A DNA stretch of 64,000 nucleotides from Schumannella soli. GTDB lineage: Bacteria > Actinomycetota > Actinomycetes > Actinomycetales > Microbacteriaceae. The number at the start of each line of letters is the position of its first letter. Position 1 is the first letter of the stretch. The stretch covers positions 471,632 to 535,631 of the forward strand of contig NZ_VHQG01000002.1 in the NCBI RefSeq assembly GCF_006517435.1, written 5' to 3'. Shown piece after piece: positions 28,103-35,865 of the stretch. Below the pieces are notes generated by a model. The model did not search any database. It was not told the DNA's origin and saw nothing but the letters and a program-made list of their open reading frames with translations. The translations under genes were made by a program, and so were the position numbers.

Positions 28103-28552
28103 GTGGATCTGCCTGACATCTCTCCCGCGTTGCTGCGCGCCACGGGAGACGGCTTCGCCCAGAAGCTGCAGGCGAGACTCATCGAGCTCGCTGACGCGAC
28201 GGATGACGAGGCCTACGCCAGTCGGCTGCGCCTGGTCGCGAGCGGGAGGCGGCCGCTGCGCACCTTGCTCTCGGATCCGAAGTGGAGCGAGGCGTTCGCG
28301 CCCCAGATCCAGATCCTCGCGACGCCACCCGAACTCGACGAGGATCGACGACGCGCTCTCGACGACGCGGTCGCGCGGGCAGGCCAGCGTGTCGTGCTCC
28401 CGTCGGAAGTCGAGATCGCATCCGACCTCGAAGATGTCATGCGTCGCGCGGCGCTCACTGAGGCAGCCATCCGCGAGGACGAGCTCAACGGCTGGGCGCA
28501 TGTCCACGGCGATGCCGACCACGACGAAGATCCCGCCCCGGGCGAGCGATGA
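28103..28552 (+). CDS. Hypothetical protein linked to the WXG100-like gene
   Basis: A 149-residue acidic, helical soluble protein of unknown family, starting at GTG 28103 one base after the preceding stop and overlapping the following gene by ATGA. Visible features are a helical N-terminus (LLRATGDGFAQKLQARLIELADATDDEAYASRLRLVASG) and an acidic, His-containing tail. The tight spacing says it is co-translated with the putative secreted protein. A chaperone- or immunity-type role is possible but not shown. Confidence 0.65.
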   Translation: MDLPDISPALLRATGDGFAQKLQARLIELADATDDEAYASRLRLVASGRRPLRTLLSDPKWSEAFAPQIQILATPPELDEDRRRALDDAVARAGQRVVLPSEVEIASDLEDVMRRAALTEAAIREDELNGWAHVHGDADHDEDPAPGER

Positions 28553-29091
28553 CCTCCGACTCGGACTTCGTGGTGCGCTACGACGAAGCACAGCAGGCCG
28601 CGGTCGAACAGACGCTGAGACGTCTCATGCGCAAGCAGGGCATCCTGCTTATCGCGCTCGCGGTCGTCGTCGGGCTTCTGGGTGCCGTGCCGTTCGGCGC
28701 GTTGTCTATTGCGGCGGGCGACATCGACGTGCGGCTCTTCGTCGGCGTGATCTCGCTGTTGGTGGTTCCCGTCGCGCTCGGAGTGCTGGGAGTGCGGCAG
28801 CTTCGGCGGCGACTGCGGACGCCCGAGTTCGCGGTGGTCATCGCCCCTGGCGCGGTGCGTTTTCCCGCTCTCGATCGGCCGTCGGCGTTCCTGCCTCGGA
28901 TCCGCGCGGAGGAATGGGAACGGGAAGGAACGAGCGCCGAGATCGTCTCTGCTTCTGGTCTGCAGGCAGCGCGCGTCGAGTTCACCCGGCTGGATAGCGG
29001 AAGGTCTCGACGCCGCAGCATCGCCGCCGACACCATCGACGTCGATCCCCGCGTCATCGTCGACGCGCTGAGAAGCGCGCCGACGTCGTAG
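28549..29091 (+). CDS. Hypothetical membrane protein with two helices
   Basis: A 180-residue protein of unrecognised family. It has a charged N-terminus, two transmembrane helices (about residues 32-58, GILLIALAVVVGLLGAVPFGALSIA, and about 64-82, LFVGVISLLVVPVALGVLGV) and a cytoplasmic C-terminal domain of about 95 residues containing APGAVRFPALDRPSAFLPRI and a predicted beta-rich core. It is translationally coupled to the upstream unknown gene by ATGA, giving a three-gene unit with the WXG100-like protein. Confidence 0.65.
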   Translation: MTSDSDFVVRYDEAQQAAVEQTLRRLMRKQGILLIALAVVVGLLGAVPFGALSIAAGDIDVRLFVGVISLLVVPVALGVLGVRQLRRRLRTPEFAVVIAPGAVRFPALDRPSAFLPRIRAEEWEREGTSAEIVSASGLQAARVEFTRLDSGRSRRRSIAADTIDVDPRVIVDALRSAPTS

Positions 29092-29291
29092 CCGCTGCCG
29101 GCGTCCGATGTGGCCTTCGCGTCGGCTTCCACGCGTTCGCCGCGCCGCCCGGCATCCCTCCACAAGAAGAGGTCTGGTCGACTGTCCGCTTATATGGCAG
29201 ATCGCCCCAGCTGAGGCGCGTCTCGCGGGCACGCTCGCCTCATGGAATCCGCTATTACGCGTACGCATTCGATGCCGATCAGACCGAGCAG

Positions 29292-29744
29292 GTGTTCGCC
29301 GAACCACGCCGGTATCTGTCCAGCGACCCGCTCGCGGACGCGTGGGGGACGGAGCCGCACGTCTCGATGGGAACCGCCACTTTCGAGCAGCGTTCGTCCG
29401 AGCGCGATCTGCTCTACCTCGACAAGGCCTGGGGCGGGCTCCAGAGACTGACATCAGCGGGGGTCGAAGGCGGCACCGCGCGACCATCGCATCGCCTCTT
29501 CGCTGGTCAGGTCACGATGCGGGGATACGGGTGGGAGAGCTGGGTCAGCGTGATCGCACCCGACGAGGTTCCGGCGATCCAGGAGGACCTCGTCGACCTC
29601 GATGAAGCTGTTCGACTCGAACACGCGGTGATGCCCGAGCAGAGCGAGGACGATCGCTACGTCGCCGAATACCTGCATCGCGCCCGCCTATTCATGGACC
29701 ACCTCGAAGAGGACGGCCGCGGCCTCGTCTACCTGATCGGCTGA
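29292..29744 (+). CDS. DUF1877 (YfbM-like) protein, apparent frameshift at its start
   Basis: The 150-residue reading matches the DUF1877/YfbM family of unknown function: LYLDKAWGGLQRLTS, HRLFAGQVTMRGYGWESWVSVIAPDEVPAIQEDL and a C-terminal YLHRARLFMDHLEEDGRGLVYLIG. The frame stays open upstream through codons for GIRYYAYAFDADQTEQ, the usual N-terminus after the initiator Met, but the ATG at 29242 is one base out of frame (ATGGAATCC where ATGGGAATC would be in frame). The only in-frame start is GTG 29292, which drops about 16 conserved residues. The gene is therefore probably broken or affected by a one-base sequence error. Confidence 0.6.
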   Translation: MFAEPRRYLSSDPLADAWGTEPHVSMGTATFEQRSSERDLLYLDKAWGGLQRLTSAGVEGGTARPSHRLFAGQVTMRGYGWESWVSVIAPDEVPAIQEDLVDLDEAVRLEHAVMPEQSEDDRYVAEYLHRARLFMDHLEEDGRGLVYLIG

Positions 29745-29761
29745 GCCGCAGTCGGCACAGA

Positions 29762-30304
29762 TCAGCGGATAACGCGGTAGCGCAGGTGCGTCTCGCTCGC
29801 GAAAGCGGAGGTCTCGAGGCGCTCCAGCTCGATGCGCTCGCGGAGACCGTCGAAGAGCGAGATGCCGCCGCCGAGCAGCACCGGAGCGACGTCGAGGTGG
29901 ATCTCGTCGACGAGGCGGAGCTGAAGGCACTGACGCGAGATGCTGCCGCCGAGCAGACTGACCCATCCATCCCCGGCCGCCTGCGACGCCCGGTCGACGG
30001 CGTCGGCGATATCGTCGACCACGAAGGTGTAGGTGATCCCGTCGCGTTCGATCGGGTCGTGGGCGTCGTGCGTCATGAGGAAGACCGGCACCTTCAGCAT
30101 CCCGCCGTAGGGGATCTCGCCGTCCTCGATCGTGCGGGTCTTGTTCGCGCCGCCGACCACGGCGCCGATCCGGTCCATGACCCGCTGCACGACCAGGTCG
30201 TCGTCGGGGGCAGACGGTCGACCGAACATCCAATCGACCCCGCCGTCTTCCTCGGCGAGGAAGCCGTCGAGCGTGACGGTGGCGTGGATGATCACCGTGG
30301 CCAT
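29762..30304 (-). CDS. Dihydrofolate reductase family protein (RibD C-terminal-like)
   Basis: A 180-residue cytoplasmic protein of the DHFR/RibD-C superfamily: N-terminal strand VIIHATVTLDGFLAEEDGGVDWMFG, central VVGGANKTRTIEDGEIPYGG and the C-terminal segment ISLLGGSISRQCLQLRLVDEIHLDVAPVLLGGGISLFDGL, which is characteristic of YyaP/YwjB-like members. These are NADPH-binding reductases of unknown substrate, not true folate enzymes. ATG 30304 is preferred over an upstream start at 30628 that adds 108 residues of unrelated sequence. Its stop lies 18 bases from the convergent DUF1877 gene. Confidence 0.88.
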   Translation of the reverse strand: MATVIIHATVTLDGFLAEEDGGVDWMFGRPSAPDDDLVVQRVMDRIGAVVGGANKTRTIEDGEIPYGGMLKVPVFLMTHDAHDPIERDGITYTFVVDDIADAVDRASQAAGDGWVSLLGGSISRQCLQLRLVDEIHLDVAPVLLGGGISLFDGLRERIELERLETSAFASETHLRYRVIR

Positions 30305-30412
30305 GCAGTTCTCCCCTGCGAGCGCTGAGTCGTTAACACGGGTCTTCTGACGGTAGCCGCGATCCGGCCGGAGCGGGGCCTGGAGATCACCCGGACGTGC
30401 GATCCTGCCGTG

Positions 30413-30876
30413 ATGTCGTTCTCCGAACCGCAGGAGCACTTCGGCGTCTACGGGGCGTGGCTGCAGGACGGGCGGCTCGTCACGGTCGAGAAGGCGCGCG
30501 GCCCGTACACCGGCTGGCTCGATCTTCCGGGAGGGACGCCCGCAGCGGGTGAGACCCGCGAGCAGACGCTGGCGTGCGAACTGGATGAGGAGTGCGCCGC
30601 CGCGGTGCGCTCCGTGCTCGAGTGGCACCCCTTCGAGTTCCGGGTCGATCTCGCAACGGGAGCGCGATCGACTTCCGTCACCGCGGGCTCATCGCGCTCG
30701 TCGACGTGCCGGGGCCGGTGCGACAGGTCGAGGACGAAGAGGATGTCGCGAGGGTCATGCTGCTCGAACTCGGATCCGTTCGCCCGGCCACCCCGTCGGT
30801 CGGCGTCGCCCGGAGGCTCCTCGCGCGCCCGCTGCAGACACCGCCGAGGCTGGGCCGGAAGAGCGGCCGGCTCTAG
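30413..30876 (+). pseudogene. NUDIX hydrolase, frameshifted
   Basis: The first part (from GTG 30410 or ATG 30413) reads EHFGVYGAWLQDGRLVTVEKARGPYTGWLDLPGGTPAAGETREQTLACELDEECAAAV, a NUDIX domain. Near 30655-30662 the family-like sequence continues one frame earlier as NGSAIDFRHRGLIALVDVPGPVRQVEDEEDVARVMLLEL, ending at 30876, which implies a one-base deletion. The NUDIX box itself is degenerate: the Arg before the EE helix is Cys and the closing Gly is Ala. The gene is probably inactive unless the shift is a sequencing error. Its end overlaps that of the convergent gene by 4 bases. Confidence 0.75.
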
Positions 30877-31199
30877 TCCCGATCGGAGCGATGCTGTAGC
30901 GACCAGCCGACCCCGGCGATGACGATGGCGCCGACGATCAGCATGCCGCCGAGGTCGAGCAGCACGGATCCCCAGGCGAGCTCGAGCGTGCCCGGATCCT
31001 GGTGCAGGCCGTCGCCGAACTGCGCGGCGTTCGCGGAGCCGACACCGTGCACGATCAGGCCCACGATGAAGAGGGTCGCGCCGAGCACGGTCGACCAGTC
31101 CAGGTAGGGGTTCGTCCGGGACGGCGCTGCGCCCGGCTCGTGAACCTCGCGCATCTCGGGGCCGTTCTCATCGCGGCTCGTGACCTCGTCGTCGCTCAT
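30873..31199 (-). CDS. Small two-helix membrane protein
   Basis: A 108-residue protein of unknown function. A charged N-terminal 40 residues (MSDDEVTSRDENGPEMREVHEPG) precede two transmembrane helices (TVLGATLFIVGLIVHGVGSA and VLLDLGGMLIVGAIVIAGVGWSL). ATG 31199 is chosen over the longer reading from 31313 because it starts at a natural acidic N-terminus and avoids the upstream gene's promoter region. It converges on the frameshifted NUDIX gene. Confidence 0.7.
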   Translation of the reverse strand: MSDDEVTSRDENGPEMREVHEPGAAPSRTNPYLDWSTVLGATLFIVGLIVHGVGSANAAQFGDGLHQDPGTLELAWGSVLLDLGGMLIVGAIVIAGVGWSLQHRSDRD

Positions 31200-31263
31200 G
31201 TCGTCAGAGTAGCGAGGCGAAGATATCTCCGTTCCCGGGTCCGCGGCCGCGCCCTGCGATGCT

Positions 31264-31833
31264 GTGGACGTGACCAGCGCGAAGAACATCCGCCGCAAGC
31301 TCGAGGCCGGCATCGGCGCCGATCGATTCGTCCGCGTCGAGCGCGACCTGCGTCACGCGGATCGGATCGACGGATTCGTGCTCGCGGTCGGCAGCGAGTG
31401 GGCTCTGCTGGCCGCGACCGGCGATGGTGGACACCCCGACGGCCTCGCGGCGGTGCGCGTCCGAGATATCTCGAGCGTCAGCTGGGACGACAGCTTCGAG
31501 TCGCGGTTCGCACGGACTCTGCCGAGCTGGCCTCTGACCGCACCGGGCGAGCCGCGCCTCGACTCCACGACGGAGGTGCTCGCGTACCTCGGCGATCATC
31601 ACGCGCTGATCGGCATCGAGAAGGAGACCGAGCGGAGCGCGCTCTGGATCGGCGCCATCGAGTCGATCGATCGCAAGAACGTCTGGCTCGATGAGGTGAC
31701 ACCCGCGGCGACCTGGTCGGGCCCGCTCGGGTACAAGCTGAAGCGGATCACCTCCGTGCACGCGGGCGGCGTCTACCTGTCGGCGCTGGCCGTCATCGCG
31801 GGGGAGACCCCGCCGCGGGCCGTTGAGGTCTGA
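31264..31833 (+). CDS. Hypothetical soluble protein
   Basis: A 189-residue protein of unrecognised family. It begins at GTG 31264 (or GTG 31270) and has alternating hydrophobic strands suggesting two related beta-rich halves: RVERDLRHADRIDGFVLAVGSEWALLAATGDGG and YLGDHHALIGIEKETERSALWIGAIESIDRKNVWLDEV. No signal peptide or membrane helix. The repeated GFVLAVGSEWALL / LWIGAIESIDRKNVWL pattern resembles small beta-barrel domains, but no function is claimed. Confidence 0.7.
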   Translation: MDVTSAKNIRRKLEAGIGADRFVRVERDLRHADRIDGFVLAVGSEWALLAATGDGGHPDGLAAVRVRDISSVSWDDSFESRFARTLPSWPLTAPGEPRLDSTTEVLAYLGDHHALIGIEKETERSALWIGAIESIDRKNVWLDEVTPAATWSGPLGYKLKRITSVHAGGVYLSALAVIAGETPPRAVEV

Positions 31834-31884
31834 CACCCTGACGCGGGTGCGCGCTCGTGCCGGATGCGCTGGCATGCTGACGCG

Positions 31885-32238
31885 ATGACCTCTACCGAGC
31901 CGGGCGACCCTACTCCGGCAGCTCCGGGAGATGAGGCCGCGCCGCAGCCGCCTGCGCAATGGCCGCAGCCGACTCACCCGGCGTACCCGGGCCAGCCGAT
32001 CCGCACCAACCTCCTCGCGATAATCGGCTTCGTCGGCGTCTTCCTCATGCCCGTCATCGGCATCGTGCTCGGCATCATGGCCAAGCGGCAGATCGCCGTG
32101 ACCGGCGAAGCGGGCGAGGGGCTCGCGAAGTGGGCGTACATCCTCGGAGTGCTCGGCACGATCCTGCAGGGGATCTTCTTCGTGGTCTGGATCGCGCTGT
32201 TCCTCCAGTTCACGTCGATGGCGTCGACGGGGCCGTGA
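31885..32238 (+). CDS. DUF4190-like small membrane protein
   Basis: A 117-residue protein with a Pro-rich N-terminal 45 residues and two transmembrane helices (LLAIIGFVGVFLMPVIGIVLGIMAKRQI and WAYILGVLGTILQGIFFVVWIALFL), the layout of the actinobacterial DUF4190 family. The loop GEGLAKWAYILG is typical. Function unknown. ATG 31885 is preferred to the upstream ATG at 31864. Confidence 0.75.
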   Translation: MTSTEPGDPTPAAPGDEAAPQPPAQWPQPTHPAYPGQPIRTNLLAIIGFVGVFLMPVIGIVLGIMAKRQIAVTGEAGEGLAKWAYILGVLGTILQGIFFVVWIALFLQFTSMASTGP

Positions 32239-32274
32239 CGGACGTCGACGAGACGCTGAAGCGATCCCGCGGCG

Positions 32275-32760
32275 ATGCAGCCCGGCGTCGGCGTCGGCGC
32301 CGGAGACGGGTTGGTCCGCGCACGGCGCGGATGGAAGGTGTTCGTGATCGTGCTGTGCGGCTTCGGCTTCATGGCCTCGATCGGCGTCGGGGCAGTGGCG
32401 CTGGTGGATACGGGCAAGCCCGTCATCTGGGGCACATTCACCGAGACACGCACCGAGTTCCGGGTGGGGCACAGAGGATCCACCCCCACGGTGAGCTTCG
32501 GGCGTTGGGTCAGCGATGACGGCGCGAGAGACCTCGACGACACCGAACTCGACGGCGAGCCCGGGCACGACCGCACCGCTCGCGCCTACATCCGACCCGC
32601 AGGCGTTCTGGACGGCGCGGTGGTCGTGCATGCCGAGGACTCCGGCAACCCGATGCTGATCGTCGCGGGCGTGTTCGCGCTGCTCTCGCTGGGCTCGGGC
32701 GTCGCGCGCACGATCGACTTCGTGCGTACACGGAGCGAGCACTCCCGCATCTCGTCCTGA
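32275..32760 (+). CDS. Hypothetical membrane protein with extracytoplasmic domain
   Basis: A 161-residue protein with a basic N-terminus (VRARRGWK), a first helix (VFVIVLCGFGFMASIGVGAVALV), an extracytoplasmic segment of about 75 residues beginning VIWGTFTETRTEFRVGHRG, and a second helix (PMLIVAGVFALLSLGSGVARTI) before a short charged tail. The order is like DUF3592-type membrane proteins, but similarity is too weak to assign. It follows the DUF4190-like gene by 36 bases. Confidence 0.6.
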   Translation: MQPGVGVGAGDGLVRARRGWKVFVIVLCGFGFMASIGVGAVALVDTGKPVIWGTFTETRTEFRVGHRGSTPTVSFGRWVSDDGARDLDDTELDGEPGHDRTARAYIRPAGVLDGAVVVHAEDSGNPMLIVAGVFALLSLGSGVARTIDFVRTRSEHSRISS

Positions 32761-32858
32761 CCGCCGACCGACGTCATGCTCGAGGATGACGGAACGCGCA
32801 TCCGTCACCGCCAGGCTGGGATGCGGCCCGCGAGCTGCGCGGGCGCTCGAGGAGGACC

Positions 32859-34112
32859 ATGACCGACGCGCCGGCCCCCGCCGTCACCGCAACCGCCGCC
32901 CCTGCATCCACCGCCCGTCTCGTCGCGATCGACGTGGCCCGCTTCCTCGCGATCGTCGGGATGATGGGCAACCACCTGGCGCTCGGCTACGTCGAGCCGT
33001 TGACCGTGGCGGTGAGCGGATTCCCGTCGACGCTCTTCGCGGTGCTCGGGGGAGTGAGCGCGGTGCTGTCGACGCGCAAGTACGTCGAGAACGGGCAGCG
33101 GCTCGCGGCATCCCTCTCGCTCGCGGCGCGCGGGGTGGTCGTCGCGCTCATCGGGGTCGCTCTCGGGCTGACGCCCACGTTCGTCGCCGTGGTGCTCGTC
33201 TATTACGGGGTCGGGATGATCGTCACCGCGGTGCTGCTGCACCTGCCGAGTCCCGTGCTGCTGGCGATCGCGGCGGCGCTCGCCGTGGGCGGACCGCACC
33301 TGAACCTGCTCGTGCACGATTCCGCGCAGCTCCAGACGCTCGGTGAGCTGAGCTACGCGGATCCGTTCCAGTTCCTGCGCTCCGTCGTGTTCACGGGCAC
33401 CTACCCGGTCATCACGTGGCTCGCCTACATGCTGGCGGGCGTGCTCGCGGCGCGGGTGCTGCTGCGCGCGGAGCGGCTGCGCGCCGCCGTGCGCCTCGCT
33501 GTCGTGGGCGCGGGGATGCTGGCGGTCGCCGTCGCGGCCGACCTGATCAGCCGGCCCGCGGTACTCGATCTCATCGTCGCGAAGGGAATGGACCGCACCG
33601 AGGCCGAGTACCTCGCGACCGGTGACGGCTTCGGCGCGCCGATCGACTCGGGATGGGTCGCCCTCGTCAACGCGGCCCCGCACACGGGCTCGACCGGCGA
33701 CATCGTGCGAACGGTCGGCGCCGCGCTGCTGCTGATCGGCGTGCTCGTCGCGATCGGCGAGCTCTGGCGGCGCCGGGTAGCGGCGACCTCGCTCAACGCG
33801 GAGGCGGAGCGCGCTCGCCGGATGCCGCTGCTGCTGCGCCCGATCGCGGCGGCCGGATCCGCCCCGCTCACGCTCTACACGCTGCACGTGCTGGCGACCG
33901 CGGCCATCACGATCCTGATCACCCAGGACCTCGGCTTCGACGTCGTCGACGGAACCGGCCAGGCGCCGTGGTGGCTGATGGGACCAGGCGCCTGGGGCAT
34001 CCACGTCGCAGCGGCTCTCGCCTTCGGCGTCGTGCTCGCGATCGTGCGCCGCCGCGGTCCACTGGAGGCTCTTGCGAGTCTGGTGGCCAGGGCGGCGGCC
34101 CGGCTCGGCTGA
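32859..34112 (+). CDS. Multi-helix membrane protein, HGSNAT/DUF418-type
   Basis: A 417-residue integral membrane protein with about 10 helices. The opening ARLVAIDVARFLAIVGMMGNHLAL and the following VLGGVSAVLSTRKYVE resemble the heparan-alpha-glucosaminide N-acetyltransferase-like domain, and the C-terminal LTLYTLHVLATAAITIL is the DUF418 signature region. Members are predicted acyltransferases acting on envelope molecules, but the reaction here is unknown. It ends 30 bases from the convergent aldo/keto reductase. Confidence 0.82.
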   Translation: MTDAPAPAVTATAAPASTARLVAIDVARFLAIVGMMGNHLALGYVEPLTVAVSGFPSTLFAVLGGVSAVLSTRKYVENGQRLAASLSLAARGVVVALIGVALGLTPTFVAVVLVYYGVGMIVTAVLLHLPSPVLLAIAAALAVGGPHLNLLVHDSAQLQTLGELSYADPFQFLRSVVFTGTYPVITWLAYMLAGVLAARVLLRAERLRAAVRLAVVGAGMLAVAVAADLISRPAVLDLIVAKGMDRTEAEYLATGDGFGAPIDSGWVALVNAAPHTGSTGDIVRTVGAALLLIGVLVAIGELWRRRVAATSLNAEAERARRMPLLLRPIAAAGSAPLTLYTLHVLATAAITILITQDLGFDVVDGTGQAPWWLMGPGAWGIHVAAALAFGVVLAIVRRRGPLEALASLVARAAARLG

Positions 34113-34142
34113 ATGCAGCGCGCGTCGGGCCGCCGGTCGGGA

Positions 34143-35084
34143 TCAGGCCAGCACGCCTGCCGCGACCGCGTCGAGCTCGGCGATCTGCCCGGGCGTGAGC
34201 TCGACCGAGCCCGACGCGACGTTCTGCTCGAGGTGCTCGACCGAGCCGGTACCCGGGATGAGCAGCACGTTCGGCGCGTGCGCGAGCAGCCAGGCGAGTC
34301 CGACCTGCGCCGATGTCGCGCCCACCGCGGCGGCGACGCGCTGCACGGCCGGCTGGTCGGCGACCTTGGGCGCGTTCGGGAAGGCCGAGCCGAGCGGGAA
34401 GAACGGCACCCACGCGATGCCGTGCTCGACGGCGAGCGCGAGCAGATCCTCGTCGTCGCGCGCGACCAGGCTGTACGCGTTCTGGATCTCGCCGATCCCG
34501 GCCGGCAGCGCCTGACGCAGCTGCGCCGCATCCACGTTGCTGAGTCCGATCGAGCGGATCAGACCCTCGTCGCGCATCGCGATCATCTCCGCGAGCTGGT
34601 CGTCGAGCGGCACGATCTGGTCGCCGGTCGCGATGATGCCGTGGCCGGCGTCGGTGCGGCGCAGGTTCACCAGGTCGAGGTGGTCGCGGCCGAGGGTGCG
34701 CAGGTTCTGCTCCACCTGGGCGCGCAGCTCGGCCGGCTTCTGCGCGACCACGAGTGGCACCGGCGCGGCGGGGTCGGCGGCGCGCACGGCGCCGACCTTG
34801 CTCGCGATGGCGATGTCGTCGGCGCTGCCGAGCGCGGCGTGGATGCGGCGGTTGGCGGTGTCGTCGCCGTAGAAGTGGGAGGTGTCGATGTGGTCGACGC
34901 CGAGTTCGACGGCGCGGCGGAGGACGGCTGTGGCGTCGTCGTCGGTCGGCAGGGTGCGGCCGGGCAGTTCGCCGAGCTGCATCGCGCCGAAGCCGATGCG
35001 CGCGACGGCACGCGGTCCGAGCGGGAACGTGCCGCCCGGGGCCGGACGAGCGCCTGAGGGGGTGGATGCGGTGGTGTCGGTCAC
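34143..35084 (-). CDS. Aldo/keto reductase (PdxI/YdbC-like)
   Basis: A 313-residue NADPH-dependent (beta/alpha)8 oxidoreductase. Catalytic residues D67 and Y72 (DHIDTSHFYG) and K96 (IASKVGAV) are present, while the usual catalytic His is Asn (N140 in HLDLVNLRR), a substitution also seen in the YdbC/PdxI pyridoxal-reductase branch. The cofactor end SVEHLEQNVASG is typical. GTG 35084 is chosen because a CGAAAGG ribosome site precedes it and longer readings pass through the operators and the regulator gene. It is divergent from a TetR gene with two operator copies between them. Confidence 0.92.
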   Translation of the reverse strand: MTDTTASTPSGARPAPGGTFPLGPRAVARIGFGAMQLGELPGRTLPTDDDATAVLRRAVELGVDHIDTSHFYGDDTANRRIHAALGSADDIAIASKVGAVRAADPAAPVPLVVAQKPAELRAQVEQNLRTLGRDHLDLVNLRRTDAGHGIIATGDQIVPLDDQLAEMIAMRDEGLIRSIGLSNVDAAQLRQALPAGIGEIQNAYSLVARDDEDLLALAVEHGIAWVPFFPLGSAFPNAPKVADQPAVQRVAAAVGATSAQVGLAWLLAHAPNVLLIPGTGSVEHLEQNVASGSVELTPGQIAELDAVAAGVLA

Positions 35085-35146
35085 GATCGGCCTTTCGAGA
35101 ATCGGCGGGGTCGGCGGGGTCGGCGATGCCGTGAGATGATCACTAG

Positions 35147-35162
35147 GCGGAGGTTCCTCCGC
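35147..35162. promoter_or_regulatory. TetR-type operator copy 1
   Basis: GCGGAGGTTCCTCCGC is a perfect 7-2-7 palindrome in the divergent region between the aldo/keto reductase and TetR genes. A second copy lies 35 bp away (centre to centre). Confidence 0.7.
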
Positions 35163-35182
35163 TTTCGGCACGCTAACACAAT

Positions 35183-35196
35183 CGGAGGTGCCTCCG
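35183..35196. promoter_or_regulatory. TetR-type operator copy 2
   Basis: CGGAGGTGCCTCCG is a near copy of the first palindrome and ends 3 bases before the regulator's ATG at 35200. It covers the alternative GTG start at 35188, favouring the ATG as the true start. Confidence 0.7.
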
Positions 35197-35199
35197 CTT

Positions 35200-35835
35200 A
35201 TGGTCGCCTCGACCGCATCCCTCGACAGCGCTTCTGAGCGCGCGACGCCGGGCGCATCCCCGAGCGCGCCGCCGCGCCTGCGCGCCGATGCGCAGCGCAA
35301 CCGCGACGCGCTGGTCGACGCGGCGCGCGCCGCCTTCCTCGCGGGAGGACACGACGAGCGCGGGCAGGAGGCATCCCTCGAAGCGATCGCCCGTCGCGCG
35401 GGCGTCGGGATCGGCACGCTCTACCGTCACTTCCCGACGCGCTCCGACCTGATCGCCGCCGTGCACGCCGCGGGTCTCGACGAGGTGACCGCTCTGGTCG
35501 CGCCGCTGCAGGAGCAGTTCACGCCCTTCGAGGCGCTGCGCCGCTGGATCGAGGCGTACAGCGAGTTCTCGCTCACCAAGCGCGGTATGGCCGAAGCGCT
35601 GCGCGAGGCCGCCGAATCGGGCACCGTCTCGAAGTCGGGCACGCGCGAGCGGGTAACCGCCGCCGTCGATCAGCTGCTGAGCGCGGCGAAGGATGCGGGG
35701 GAGGTGCGCGACGACGTGCGCGCCGACGACGTGGCGGCGAGCCTGGTCGGCATCTTCCTGACCACGCGCGACGCGGCCGACCGTGACCAGCCCGCCCGCC
35801 TGATCGAGCTGGTGCTCGCCGGCATCCGCGCCTGA
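35200..35835 (+). CDS. TetR-family regulator
   Basis: A 211-residue repressor. After a 25-residue Ser/Ala/Pro-rich leader the helix-turn-helix domain is clear: LRADAQRNRDALVDAARAAFLAGGHDERGQEASLEAIARRAGVGIGTLYRHFPTRSDLIAAV. This is the group that binds short GGAGG-NN-CCTCC palindromes and controls neighbouring oxidoreductase genes. GTG 35188 is an alternative start. Divergent orientation plus two operator copies indicates joint repression of itself and the aldo/keto reductase. Confidence 0.92.
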   Translation: MVASTASLDSASERATPGASPSAPPRLRADAQRNRDALVDAARAAFLAGGHDERGQEASLEAIARRAGVGIGTLYRHFPTRSDLIAAVHAAGLDEVTALVAPLQEQFTPFEALRRWIEAYSEFSLTKRGMAEALREAAESGTVSKSGTRERVTAAVDQLLSAAKDAGEVRDDVRADDVAASLVGIFLTTRDAADRDQPARLIELVLAGIRA

Positions 35836-35865
35836 GCCTCGTCGCCGCGCGGGATACTGGCCCGC

